Assembly: GCF_013034685.1 (NCBI RefSeq)
Contig: NZ_WQGO01000006.1
Span: forward strand, 124,001 to 188,000
From: Ruegeria lacuscaerulensis
GTDB lineage: Bacteria > Pseudomonadota > Alphaproteobacteria > Rhodobacterales > Rhodobacteraceae
Direction: 5' to 3'
DNA length: 64,000 bases
In this document: in pieces, positions 37,354 to 47,151 of the stretch
Layout of the letters: every line of letters begins with the position of its first letter
Position numbering within the stretch: the stretch's first letter is position 1
Translations under genes and position numbers: made by a program
Notes under the pieces: generated by a model
What the model was told of the DNA's origin: nothing
The model's database searches: none
Seen by the model: only the letters and a program-made list of their open reading frames with translations

Positions 37354-38336
37354 TTTTTCTTGCGTTCCCCTGTTTTCTTTGGGCGCAGGATTGGGAAGAC
37401 CAGTTGGTTTTCAATGATGGCGCAGAAGGCGCGCACCTACGTATCATCTCGAGCACGGACACAGTTCTCTTCGCGCCATTGATAGAAGGCTTTGTTGCGC
37501 GCAATCCCTCAATAAGTGTCGAATACTTCGTTTCGGGCACGGCGGATATCGACCGACGCGTTCGCGCGTCGCCGGACGCTTTCGACATTGTGGTATCCAG
37601 CGCAATGGATCTGCAACTGAAGTTGGCGAATGATGGCTTTGCGCTGGCGCTTAAGGATATCGAGGCTCCGCACTGGACGCAGTGGCACCACAGCTTGTTT
37701 GCATTCACGACCGAACCTGCTGCTATCGTCATCAATCGCGAAGCGTTTGAAGGTCAGGACATTCCGCACACCCGGCAGAGTTTGATCGAGGCGCTGCGCG
37801 AGCGACCGGAGGAATTTCGCGGCAAGGTTGGCACATACGATGTACGTGAATCCGGGTTGGGTTATCTTTTCGCTACGCAAGATGCGCGCGCCTCGGAAAC
37901 CTATTGGCGGCTAATGGAGGTCATGGGTGGTCTTGATGTGCGACTGTATTGCTGTTCGGGAGAAATGATAAACGATCTGGCAGATGGAAAAATTCTGGTA
38001 GCCTATAATGTCCTTGGAAGTTACGCAGCTGTCCGCGCCGAGCGCAAGGATGCGCTTGAAGTGATTTTTCCGACAGATTTTCAAACAACGATGATGCGGA
38101 CAGCGTTAGTGTCTGAAGAAACGCAGGAGCCGGACGCAGCCGAAGCGTTTATCAACTACTTGATTACTGAAAAGCCAGTAGCACAGGACAGCCCGTCTTC
38201 GCTTCCTCCACTGGTGTTGCAGAACGGCGCAACAGACCGAGAAACAATAGGATTAAATCCGTCACTGCTGACATTTTTGGATGACCTAAAGCGAAAAAAG
38301 TTCCTGTCAGCGTGGGAAAACGCGGTCATTCAATAG
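37332..38336 (+). CDS. periplasmic solute-binding protein linked to the TctDE-like system
   Basis: 334 residues. Sec signal peptide (MRSLVTLVFLAFPCFLWAQ) then an iron/polyamine-type ABC substrate-binding fold (LRIISSTDTVLFAPLIEGF, GKVGTYDVRESGLGYLF, KILVAYNVLGSYAAV). No ABC permease or ATPase is nearby. Its gene overlaps the kinase by 22 bp, which fits the known class of two-component systems that use a periplasmic binding protein as a co-sensor. Codon use is slightly less GC-rich than neighbours. Confidence 0.82.
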   Translation: MRSLVTLVFLAFPCFLWAQDWEDQLVFNDGAEGAHLRIISSTDTVLFAPLIEGFVARNPSISVEYFVSGTADIDRRVRASPDAFDIVVSSAMDLQLKLANDGFALALKDIEAPHWTQWHHSLFAFTTEPAAIVINREAFEGQDIPHTRQSLIEALRERPEEFRGKVGTYDVRESGLGYLFATQDARASETYWRLMEVMGGLDVRLYCCSGEMINDLADGKILVAYNVLGSYAAVRAERKDALEVIFPTDFQTTMMRTALVSEETQEPDAAEAFINYLITEKPVAQDSPSSLPPLVLQNGATDRETIGLNPSLLTFLDDLKRKKFLSAWENAVIQ

Positions 38337-38524
38337 CAAAAGGACCACTAGCTTTACGTCGGTAGCGATTGGTTCAGTGTCGGGGCGGTCAGCGAAACCC
38401 AACCTATACAGAGATGGCCACAATAGTGGACCAGTAAACTGATATTCGCCGTCTACAGCCAATTGTCCCAATCAAATCCGTTTGCTAACGTCGCCCTCGC
38501 GTCGGGGAGGGCGTGCAGACCAAG

Positions 38525-39610
38525 ATGCTGGACTATTCGCATAACGCCTGGCTTGTGGCGGCCTCACTGGCCGTGGCGCTGATGGCAGGCTTTACCGGCC
38601 TTTACCTGACCCATGGCGCGTCCAAGCTGGACGACCAGAAGCGCAAGATCATAGTGGCGCTGGCAGCGGTGGTTCTGGGCGGCGGCATCTGGTCGATGCA
38701 TTTCGTGGCCATGCTGGGCCTGCAACTGCCAATCCTGTTCTACTATGACGCGCTGATCACGCTGATCTCGGCCCTTGTGGCGATCCTGATGGTCGGGCTG
38801 GCGCTGCTGTTGTTGCATTTCCGGCCACGTTCGGTGCAGACGATCATTGGCGCAGGCGTGATCGTCGGGCTGGGCATCGTAGTGATGCACTATATCGGAA
38901 TGGCTGGGATGGAACTGTGTCGCCCGGTCTACAACGCGTGGGACGTGCTGTTGTCGACGCTGGCCTCGGTCGTGCTGTCGGTCGTGGCGATCTGGGTGGC
39001 CTATGACAACCGCACGCAGCGTAACATCTTGCTGGGAACGGCCTGTTTCGGTTTGGCCGTATTTACCATGCATTTTGTGGCCACCGGCCTGACGGATTTC
39101 ACGGCCAGCGACAGCGCGGGGGGGGCCGGTCCGGCGCTTAACAATCAGGTGCTGGCGATGGGTGTGACGGTGGCCGTGTTCTTGATCTGCGGTGCATTCC
39201 TGTTGACCGGCGTTAGCTTTCTTGAACCTGCCGCAGTTGCGGCGCCTGCTCCACTCAGCCCCGAACCCGCGACTTTGCGGGCGGGCATCCCGTTTGAGCG
39301 CGAGGGCCAGACCTTTTTCGCCGCCCCGACCGAGATCGCCGCAATCCGGGCCGAGGGGCATTATACCGTTCTTTATATCGGGGCCGAGAAATTGTTTTGC
39401 CCCTGGTCCATAACCGAGGCCGAAACCCGCCTGACCCCCGATGGCTTTTTGCGTGCCCATCGCAGCTATCTGGTGAACCCCAAACATGTCTCGGGGTTCG
39501 AACGTCACAAGGACAATGGCACGTGTTATTTCGACGGTGTGGATGCGTTGACCAAGGTGCCGGTCAGCCGGTCGCGCCTGTCCGACATTCGCGACGCGCT
39601 GGGTCTCTGA
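38525..39610 (+). CDS. coxC: CoxC-like MHYT-LytTR membrane regulator
   Basis: About 361 residues: seven membrane helices of an MHYT sensor with three MH-x-V/Y motifs (SMHFVAMLG, VMHYIGMAGMELC, TMHFVATGL), thought to bind copper and sense a diatomic gas such as CO, O2 or NO, then a cytoplasmic LytTR DNA-binding domain (IRAEGHYTVLYIG, FLRAHRSYLVN, VPVSRSRL). The same architecture is found in CoxC of Oligotropha (Afipia) carboxidovorans, encoded just before coxM. ATG 38525 is used; GTG 38513 is closer to GGGGAGGG. Confidence 0.85.
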   Translation: MLDYSHNAWLVAASLAVALMAGFTGLYLTHGASKLDDQKRKIIVALAAVVLGGGIWSMHFVAMLGLQLPILFYYDALITLISALVAILMVGLALLLLHFRPRSVQTIIGAGVIVGLGIVVMHYIGMAGMELCRPVYNAWDVLLSTLASVVLSVVAIWVAYDNRTQRNILLGTACFGLAVFTMHFVATGLTDFTASDSAGGAGPALNNQVLAMGVTVAVFLICGAFLLTGVSFLEPAAVAAPAPLSPEPATLRAGIPFEREGQTFFAAPTEIAAIRAEGHYTVLYIGAEKLFCPWSITEAETRLTPDGFLRAHRSYLVNPKHVSGFERHKDNGTCYFDGVDALTKVPVSRSRLSDIRDALGL

Positions 39611-39750
39611 TCGCAACTCGTGCAGCCTATTCGCGTTTCGTGAAACAAGCTGCGCGCCCCGTTCCCCTTGGCTGGAAGCCCTGATGTGACCGTTCTTTTC
39701 TGAGTGCAGGTACCCCAAGGCATATTGCTTCGGACCCAGGGAGGAAAATT

Positions 39751-40584
39751 ATGATACCAGCCGGTTTTGAGTATCACCGGCCAGGCGACATCGCCTCGGC
39801 CATCGGCATTCTAGAAGAACACGGAGACGAGGCGCGCGTGATCGCGGGCGGGCACAGCCTGATCCCGATGATGAAGCTGCGCATGGCCGAGATGGGCCAT
39901 CTGGTCGATCTTCAGGCCATTGAAGAACTCAAGGGCATTGAGGTCGGGTCCGATACCGTCACCTTGGGTGCGATGGTCACGCAGCACGAGTTGATCACTC
40001 ATGACGGCCTGGCCGCTGCCATTCCGCTGATCCGCGAGGCCGCATTGCAGATCGCTGATCCGCAGGTGCGCTATGTGGGCACTGTGGGTGGAAATGTGGC
40101 CAATGGTGATCCGGGCAATGACATGCCGGGGTTGATGCAATGTCTGAATGCCACGTTTGATCTGTCCGGTCCCGATGGCAATCGCAGCGTCGCCGCGCGT
40201 GAGTTTTACGAGGCCGCGTATTTCACCGCCCGCGAGGATGAGGAAATCCTGACCCGGATCTCGATCCCGGTTCCGGGCGCGGGAGTCGGTCAGGCGTATG
40301 AAAAGCAAAAGCGCAAGATTGGCGACTATGCCACGGCTGCTGCTGCTGTGATGGTGGGCAATGGAACGGCCTCGGTCGCGATGACCAATCTGGCTGACAC
40401 GCCTGTGTGGTCCGAAAGCGCAAGTGCTGCACTGGCCGATGGCGATGTGAATGGCTGCGTTGCCGCGATGCTAGATGCGATCGAGCCCGTGGCCGACAAT
40501 CGCGGCCCCGTCGAATTCAAGAAACATGTGGCAGGCGTCATGCTGCGCCGCGCCATCGACCGCGCCCAAAACCGCGCGGGTTGA
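39751..40584 (+). CDS. coxM: CoxM, FAD subunit of carbon monoxide dehydrogenase
   Basis: 277 residues of the flavoprotein subunit that passes electrons from the CoxS clusters to the quinone pool. FAD-binding signatures are A32-GGHS ([17 protein letters not shown]) and T111-VGGN ([16 protein letters not shown]). GGGAGG precedes the ATG. First structural gene of the cox operon; the 140-bp gap after coxC should contain its promoter. Confidence 0.93.
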   Translation: MIPAGFEYHRPGDIASAIGILEEHGDEARVIAGGHSLIPMMKLRMAEMGHLVDLQAIEELKGIEVGSDTVTLGAMVTQHELITHDGLAAAIPLIREAALQIADPQVRYVGTVGGNVANGDPGNDMPGLMQCLNATFDLSGPDGNRSVAAREFYEAAYFTAREDEEILTRISIPVPGAGVGQAYEKQKRKIGDYATAAAAVMVGNGTASVAMTNLADTPVWSESASAALADGDVNGCVAAMLDAIEPVADNRGPVEFKKHVAGVMLRRAIDRAQNRAG

Positions 40585-40598
40585 GGGGAGGAGAACCC

Positions 40599-41089
<491 letters not shown>

Positions 41090-41093
<4 letters not shown>

Positions 41094-43507
41094 ACGACCA
41101 GACACTGACCCCCGAAGAACGCGCCGCCAACCTCAAAGGGATGGGTAGCTCGCGCAAACGCGTCGAGGATGTGCGCTTTACCCAAGGCAAGGGCAATTAT
41201 GTCGACGACATCAAGCTGGACGGCATGCTGTTCGGCGACTTTGTGCGCTCCCCCTACGCACATGCCCGCGTTGTCAGCGTGAACAAAGAGGCCGCGCTGG
41301 CGCTGCCCGGCGTGATCGCTGTTCTGACTGCTGAAGACTTGTCGCCGCTGGGCCTACATTGGATGCCGACACTGGCGGGTGACAAGCAGATGGTGCTGGC
41401 CGATGGCAAAGTGCTGTTCCAAGGTCAGGAGGTCGCTTTCGTTGTGGCCGAGGATCGCTATATCGCGGCGGATGCTGCGGAACTGGTTGAGGTCGAATAC
41501 GAAGAACTGCCCGTTCTGACCGACCCATTCGAGGCGCTGAAGTCCGATGTGGTCCTGCGCGAAGACCTTGAGGGTCAGACCGAAGGTGCGCACGGGCCGC
41601 GCAAGCACCACAATCATATCTTCACCTGGGAGCAGGGCGACAAAGACGCGACCGAGGCCATTCTGGCCGAGGCCGACGTAGTCGCTGAAGAGATGGTCTA
41701 TTACCACCGCACCCATCCCTGCCCGCTGGAGACCTGCGGGTCGGTCGCGAGCATGGACAAGGTAACCGGCAAGCTGACGCTCTACGGTACGTTTCAGGCC
41801 CCGCACGCGATCCGGACGGTTGTGTCGCTGATCTCGGGCATTGCCGAGCATAATATCCGCGTCATCAGCCCAGATATTGGCGGTGGCTTTGGTAACAAGG
41901 TTGGGGCCTATGCGGGCTATGTCTGCTCGGTCGTGGCCTCGATTGTCACCGGCAAGCCAGTGAAGTGGGTCGAGGACCGGATGGAGAATCTGATGTCCAC
42001 CGCCTTTGCCCGCGACTACTGGATGCAGGGCAAGATTGCGGCAACGAAGGACGGTAAGATCACCGGTCTGTGGTGCCACACCACGGCAGATCACGGTGGG
42101 TTTGACGCCTGTGCCGACCCAACCAAGTTCCCGGCGGGGTTCATGAACATCTGTACCGGGTCCTATGACATCCCGACCGCTTATCTGGCCGTGGATGGGG
42201 TTTATACCAACAAGGCTCCGGGCGGGGTAGCCTATCGCTGTTCCTTCCGCGTGACCGAGGCCGCCTATTTCATCGAACGGATGATCGAGGTTCTGGCCAT
42301 CAAGCTGAACATGGACGCGGCCGAGCTGCGCCGGATCAACTTCATCAAGGCCGATCAGTTCCCCTATCAGTCCGCGCTGGGCTGGGAATATGACTCGGGC
42401 GACTATCATACCGCTTGGGACAAGGCGCTCAAGGCTGTTGACTACGAAGGTTTGCGCGCTGAACAGGCGCAGCGGGTCGAAGAATTCAAGGCTGGTAAGA
42501 CTCGCAAACTGCTGGGCATTGGTCTGACGCATTTCACGGAAATCGTGGGCGCGGGACCGGTTAAGAACTGCGATATCCTCGGGCTGGGAATGTTCGACAG
42601 TTGCGAAATCCGCATCCACCCGACCGGGTCCGCTATTGCTCGGCTGGGGACAATCTCTCAGGGTCAGGGTCACGCGACGACCTTTGCGCAGATCATTGCC
42701 AGTGAGATCGGGTTGCCTGCCGATGACATCACGCTGGAGGAAGGCGATACCGACACCGCTCCGTATGGTCTGGGAACTTACGGGTCTCGGTCGACGCCTG
42801 TTGCAGGTGCGGCAACGGCAATGGCCGCGCGCAAAATCCGTGCCAAGGCGCAGATGATTGCGGCCTATCTGCTGGAGGTCCACGACGACGATGTTGAATG
42901 GGATGTGGACCGGTTTGCGGTCAAAGGTGCGCCCGAGCGGTTCAAGACCATGAAGGAAATCGCCTTTGCTGCCTATAATCAGGCGATCCCTGGCTTGGAG
43001 CCAGGTCTTGAGGCTGTGAGCTACTATGACCCGCCGAATATGACCTACCCGTTCGGGGCCTATATCTGCGTCATGGAGATCGACGTCGACACCGGCGAGT
43101 GGGACGTTCGGAAGTTCTATGCGCTGGACGATTGCGGCACGCGGATCAACCCGATGATCATCGACGGGCAGGTTCATGGCGGCGTGACCGAGGCGTTGGC
43201 CATCGCGATGGGGCAGGAGATTGCCTACGACGAGATGGGCAATGTGAAGACCGGCACGCTGATGGACTTCTTCCTGCCGACCGCGTGGGAGACGCCGAAC
43301 TATATCACCGACTATACGGTGACGCCGTCCCCGCATCATCCGATTGGTGCGAAAGGTGTTGGGGAAAGCCCTAATGTGGGTGGTGTGCCCTGTTTCTCGA
43401 ACGCGGTGCATGATGCGTTCCGGCCCTTTGGGTTGGTGCAGAGCCATATGCCGCATGACCACTGGCGCATCTGGAAGATCGCCAATGGGTTGGGAATGCA
43501 TGGGTGA
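41090..43507 (+). CDS. coxL: CoxL, catalytic subunit of form I carbon monoxide dehydrogenase
   Basis: 805 residues of the xanthine-oxidase family molybdoenzyme that oxidises CO to CO2. The active-site loop AYRCSFR at 381-387 is the form I (bona fide CODH) motif AYxCSFR, not the form II AYRGAGR; C384 would carry the Mo-S-Cu cluster, and the base is E759 in [10 protein letters not shown]. Both are offset by four from O. carboxidovorans C388 and E763. Molybdopterin-cytosine dinucleotide contacts ([18 protein letters not shown]) are present. The host can probably use CO as a supplementary energy source. Confidence 0.96.
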
Positions 43508-43544
43508 ATGGGTTCGGATCGGCTTGGCCGATCCGACCGAACGG

Positions 43545-43594
43545 AGGGGGCCAGCCCCCTCCGAACCTCCCCCGGGATATTTTTAGCCAGATGA
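43545..43594 (+). repeat. hairpin plus conserved roseobacter-type intergenic element
   Basis: GGAGGGGG / CCCCCTCC inverted repeat followed by CCCCCGGGATATTTTTAG and CCAGATGAAGA, in the gap between coxL and coxD. I recall near-identical stretches of the form GGGGTATTTTTGGCCAGATGAAG between genes of many roseobacter genomes, but only one copy is seen in this window. It could end a share of coxMSL transcripts and lower coxD expression. Confidence 0.5.
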
Positions 43595-43610
43595 AGAATG
43601 GATCCTGGTT

Positions 43611-44477
43611 TTGACTTTGAGTGATGTGCAGAACGGATTGGCCGCGCAAGGCTATGTTGCTGATGATCGGTTGGCGATGGCGTTGCATCTGGCGCAGGCG
43701 TTGGGGCGACCTTTGTTGCTGGAAGGGCCGGCCGGGGTGGGTAAAACCGAGGTGGCCAAAGCGATGGCGGCTTGGCGGGATGCCAAATTGATCCGTTTGC
43801 AGTGCTATGAAGGGCTGGATTCCAGTCACGCGATTTATGAGTGGAACTATCAGCGGCAGCTTTTGGCAATCCGTGCAAGCGAAGCGCAGGGAGGGGTTGG
43901 CGAGGCGCAGTTGTTTTCCGATGCGTATTTGCTGAAACGGCCTTTGTTAGAGGCTATTTCGCAGGATACTCCTCCGGTTTTGTTGATTGATGAGATTGAT
44001 CGGGCGGATGAGGAATTCGAAGCTTATTTGCTGGAAATCCTCTCCGACTTTCAAATCACCATCCCCGAGCTTGGGACGGTCGTGGCAAAGACTCGGCCCA
44101 TTGTGATCCTGACCGCCAATGGGACGCGTGATTTGTCGGATGCTCTGCGGCGGCGGTGTCTATATAGCTTTCTCGATTACCCCTCGAAAGAGGTTGAAAT
44201 GGCGATCCTTCGGGCGCGCATGCCCGAGGTCGAAGGCGTGCTGGCGCGGCAGATCATTGAGGTCGTACAGGCGTTGCGCAAGGAAGATTTGGAAAAGACG
44301 CCGGGCATTGCAGAGATGTTGGATTGGGCTGCGGCGCTGTCAGGTTTGGGCGTCAACGACATGGCGCAATCGCGCGACGCTGTGCAGGCAACGCTTGTGT
44401 GCTTGTTGAAAACCGCCGCCGACTATGACGCCGCCCCGCCCGAGGTGATGGACCGGTTGATCGGGAAGGTGGCGTGA
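43611..44477 (+). CDS. coxD: CoxD, MoxR-type AAA+ ATPase for CODH maturation
   Basis: 288 residues. Walker A GPAGVGKT at 39-46, Walker B PVLLIDEIDRAD at 121-132, sensor region ILTANGTRDLSDALRRRC. CoxD acts as a chaperone-like unfoldase needed for sulfuration of the copper-molybdenum centre, working with the VWA protein CoxE. The start is uncertain: TTG 43611 gives the full family N-terminus, and GTG 43626 is an alternative. It is coupled to coxE (TGATG). Confidence 0.92.
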   Translation: MTLSDVQNGLAAQGYVADDRLAMALHLAQALGRPLLLEGPAGVGKTEVAKAMAAWRDAKLIRLQCYEGLDSSHAIYEWNYQRQLLAIRASEAQGGVGEAQLFSDAYLLKRPLLEAISQDTPPVLLIDEIDRADEEFEAYLLEILSDFQITIPELGTVVAKTRPIVILTANGTRDLSDALRRRCLYSFLDYPSKEVEMAILRARMPEVEGVLARQIIEVVQALRKEDLEKTPGIAEMLDWAAALSGLGVNDMAQSRDAVQATLVCLLKTAADYDAAPPEVMDRLIGKVA

Positions 44478-45664
44478 TGCAGGTCACGCGGTTTCCTTCT
44501 CGGGCCGATGGGTTGGCAGATCGGATGTCTGACTTCATTACGCATTTGCGATCGAACGGATTGCGGGTTGGTCCGGCTGAGACCGGCGATGCATTGGCCG
44601 CCTTGACCGCGGTACGCGCGACGGATGCGCGGCAGGCAAGGCAGGCTCTGTGCGTTTTGTTGACGGGGGATGCTGAGGATTGGCGTCGGTTCGACGATCT
44701 GTTTGATGCCTATTGGTTCAACACCGGCAAACAGCGGGGCGGTGTGGCGGAAACCAGCCATGTGCGGGTGCAGTCGGCAAAACCGATGATCTGGCAGCAG
44801 GAAACGCAAACGGAAACCGAGGCCGGAAATGGCTCGGATCAGGATGGGTCACCGGATTCGGGTGACGGTGAAGCAGAAGGCAAAGACGGCCAGCTCGTCG
44901 CAACGCGCACTACCAATCTATCGCGCAGGGATTTGCGGGAGCTGATGGATGAACAGGCTCTGATGGAGGCCGAAAAGGCTGCAATGACTTTGGCACGCGC
45001 CATTCGGGATCGACGCTCGCGTCGGCGGAAACGGGCATTGCGCGGGCCAGCACTGGACATGCGACGGATCCAGCGCGCCAGTCTGGCGCGCGGGGGTGAG
45101 CCGATGGATCTGTACCGACGGGCGAAACCGCCGCGTCCTATGCGGATCGTGGCGCTGTGCGATGTCAGCGGCTCGATGACTGTGTATTCGCGGGTGTTTC
45201 TGGCCTTTCTCAAAGGCCTGATTGGCAGTGGGACCGAAGCGGATGCTTATCTGTTCCACACGCGCCTGATGCGGGTCACAGACGCTTTGCGCGATCACGA
45301 CTCTATCCGCGCGGCTGGGCGGTTGTCCTTGATGGCTGAGGGGTTTGGCGGCGGCACCGACATTTCAGGGAGCCTAGAGAGCTTTCTGAACGGCTATGGC
45401 GCGCGTGCTTTGAACGGGCGGACCATCGTGCTGATCCTGTCAGACGGCTATTGCAGTTCCGACCCGCAAGCGCTGGGCGCAGTCCTGGCGCGCATACGGC
45501 GCAAGGTCCGGCGGATCGTTTGGCTGAATCCGCTGAAGGGATGGAAAGACTACCAACCCATCGCAGCGGCGATGCAGGCCGCGGAACCCCATTTGGACGC
45601 GCATTTGCCTGCCAACACGCTCGAGGCGCTGGCAGCGCTTGAGCCGCAGTTTCGCAAGTTGTGA
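44477..45664 (+). CDS. coxE: CoxE, VWA-domain protein for CODH maturation
   Basis: 395 residues. The C-terminal von Willebrand A domain has a MIDAS motif DVSGSM at about 229-234 (VALCDVSGSMTVYSR) and the family region FGGGTDISGSLESFL. A low-complexity acidic stretch rich in Asp, Gly and Glu lies near 115-138. MoxR-VWA pairs act together; here CoxD is the partner. ATG 44477 overlaps the coxD stop by one base and has GGAAGG upstream; GTG 44474 is an alternative. Confidence 0.92.
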   Translation: MQVTRFPSRADGLADRMSDFITHLRSNGLRVGPAETGDALAALTAVRATDARQARQALCVLLTGDAEDWRRFDDLFDAYWFNTGKQRGGVAETSHVRVQSAKPMIWQQETQTETEAGNGSDQDGSPDSGDGEAEGKDGQLVATRTTNLSRRDLRELMDEQALMEAEKAAMTLARAIRDRRSRRRKRALRGPALDMRRIQRASLARGGEPMDLYRRAKPPRPMRIVALCDVSGSMTVYSRVFLAFLKGLIGSGTEADAYLFHTRLMRVTDALRDHDSIRAAGRLSLMAEGFGGGTDISGSLESFLNGYGARALNGRTIVLILSDGYCSSDPQALGAVLARIRRKVRRIVWLNPLKGWKDYQPIAAAMQAAEPHLDAHLPANTLEALAALEPQFRKL

Positions 45665-45676
45665 AAGGAGGCTGAT

Positions 45677-46453
45677 ATGGCAAATTTCGACATATTCGAC
45701 ACGATCGAAACCCTGCGCCAAACCGGTGAGCCTTTCTGCGTCGCCACGGTGCTGCGCACAGCGGATGCAACCTCGGCCAAGGCCGGGGGAAAGGCGGCGA
45801 TTGCGCGCGACGGGCGGATAATGGGGCATCTGGGCGGTGCCTGTGTGCAGCGCGCGGTGCGCAGTTCAGCGGTACAAGCGCTGGCCAGCGGTGCGCCGCA
45901 GATGATCCGCGTGAAACCCTCGGACAAGGTGGTCGACATGACGGACCCGGATGGCGTGCAAACCTTCAAAAGCGGTTGCCCCTCGGGCGGGACGGTGGAT
46001 TTGCTAGTTGAACCCTATCAGCACGCCCCCCGTTTGGTGATCTTTGGCACCTCGTTGATCGCCAAGGCGCTGGCCGAACACGCAACGCTGGCTGGGTTTC
46101 GGGTGACGAACAGCACGCCCGAGGCGGTCCGAGATCTGGATATCGAGGCGCGCGACTTTGTCGTCGTCGCCTCACAAGGGCACGGGGATGGTGTCGCCCT
46201 TGGGGCCGCGCTGAACACGCAAGCCGCGCGGGTGTCGATGGTGGCCAGCCGCCGCAAAGCTGAAACACTCACGGAAAAGCTGATTGGACAGGGTTTGGAC
46301 CCAGCCCGCGCGGCGCGTCTGAAATCCCCAGCCGGGCTGGACATTCATGCCATTGATCCGCACGAAATTGCCCTGTCGATCCTGGCCGAGATCGTGATGT
46401 GGCGGAACACGGATAAATCGACGGAGGTCACTGAAGATGAAAAACTGGCTTAA
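45677..46453 (+). CDS. coxF: CoxF, XdhC/CoxI-family molybdenum cofactor protein
   Basis: 258 residues of the XdhC/CoxF family, which protect or sulfurate the molybdenum cofactor and insert it into the apoenzyme. N-terminal XdhC_CoxI block GEPFCVATVLRTADATSAKAG, glycine-rich IMGHLGGACVQ, GCPSGGTVDLLVEP, and a C-terminal Rossmann-like XdhC_C domain (RLVIFGTSLIAKALAEHA). AAGGAGG precedes the ATG. The last 17 bp overlap a small downstream ORF. Confidence 0.9.
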   Translation: MANFDIFDTIETLRQTGEPFCVATVLRTADATSAKAGGKAAIARDGRIMGHLGGACVQRAVRSSAVQALASGAPQMIRVKPSDKVVDMTDPDGVQTFKSGCPSGGTVDLLVEPYQHAPRLVIFGTSLIAKALAEHATLAGFRVTNSTPEAVRDLDIEARDFVVVASQGHGDGVALGAALNTQAARVSMVASRRKAETLTEKLIGQGLDPARAARLKSPAGLDIHAIDPHEIALSILAEIVMWRNTDKSTEVTEDEKLA

Positions 46454-46535
46454 AAGTCTGTGGCCTGCGCGCCCGAAACAAACACCGGAACAGGCGACCG
46501 AAACCGCCCTTCTGGTCTTTCCCAAGTGTTGTTGA
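46437..46535 (+). CDS. 32-residue peptide ORF between coxF and coxG
   Basis: Starts ATG 46437 with GGAGGT ten bases upstream (46422-46427) and reads MKNWLKSLWPARP at the N-terminus, ending FPKCC then stop. It overlaps coxF by 17 bp in another frame and ends 15 bp before coxG. The basic, tryptophan-containing N-terminus is amphipathic; the C-terminal Cys-Cys could bind copper or a persulfide. It is too short for family recognition, so coding status rests on the ribosome site, the operon position and the tight fit. Confidence 0.5.
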   Translation: MKNWLKSLWPARPKQTPEQATETALLVFPKCC

Positions 46536-46550
46536 ACAAAGGAAACATGA

Positions 46551-47003
46551 ATGGAACTGAGTGACGAAATCCGCATCGCCGCCCCGCGCGACGTGGTCTA
46601 CAAGGCGCTGAATACGCCCGAGATTTTGCAGCAGTGCATTCCCGGTTGCGAAGAGCTGATCCAGAATTCACCCGAGGACCTTGAGGCCAAGGTGGTTCTG
46701 AAAATCGGTCCGGTCAAAGCGAAATTTGCCGGGCAGGTCACCTTGGACAACTCCAACGCTCCGGGCGGGTTTTCCCTGACCGGTGAGGGCAAAGGCGGTG
46801 CAGCCGGGTTCGCAAAAGGCGGTGCCGAGGTCACGCTGACCGAGGATGGGGCCGAGACAATCCTGGCCTACACCGCCAAGGTCGATGTCGGCGGCAAGAT
46901 CGCTCAGCTGGGCAGCCGTCTGATTGCCGGAACGGCCAAAAAGCTGTCGGGCAAGTTCTTCACCCGCTTTGGTGAGATCGTGGCTGAACAGGCTGTGTCC
47001 TGA
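46551..47003 (+). CDS. coxG: CoxG, SRPBCC-fold CODH accessory protein
   Basis: 150 residues of the CoxG/START-like family: MELSDEIRIAAPRDVVYKAL, PGCEELI and GGKIAQLGSRLI. CoxG is reported to bind lipid or quinone and to help attach CODH to the membrane. AAAGGAAAC precedes the ATG. It is the last cox gene here and is followed by a terminator; coxH, coxI and coxK are not present. Confidence 0.91.
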   Translation: MELSDEIRIAAPRDVVYKALNTPEILQQCIPGCEELIQNSPEDLEAKVVLKIGPVKAKFAGQVTLDNSNAPGGFSLTGEGKGGAAGFAKGGAEVTLTEDGAETILAYTAKVDVGGKIAQLGSRLIAGTAKKLSGKFFTRFGEIVAEQAVS

Positions 47004-47010
47004 TCATTTT

Positions 47011-47042
47011 TTCGGGTCGGTTTCCGGACTGGCCCGAATTTT
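47011..47042 (+). terminator. terminator at end of the cox operon
   Basis: TTCGGG (47011-47016) pairs with CCCGAA (47033-47038), with an inner GG/CC pairing, followed by TTTT. It lies eight bases after the coxG stop codon. Confidence 0.6.
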
Positions 47043-47151
47043 ACTGTGCGAATTGATCCCGCGCAAAAAGCTTTGTTCTTTGCGCACATGGTGCAAGTCG
47101 CTAAGTTAGCTTGATGTTTTATGTGCAAAGTTAAGCAATTTGGCGGCGAAA

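Noticed and set aside
38564..39718. 384-codon minus-strand open frame opposite coxC
   Set aside because: Histidine/glutamine-rich antisense translation of membrane helices; a typical artefact.
41354..43501. 715-codon minus-strand open frame opposite coxL
   Set aside because: Shadow of a high-GC gene; it lacks any family feature, while coxL on the other strand has all catalytic motifs.
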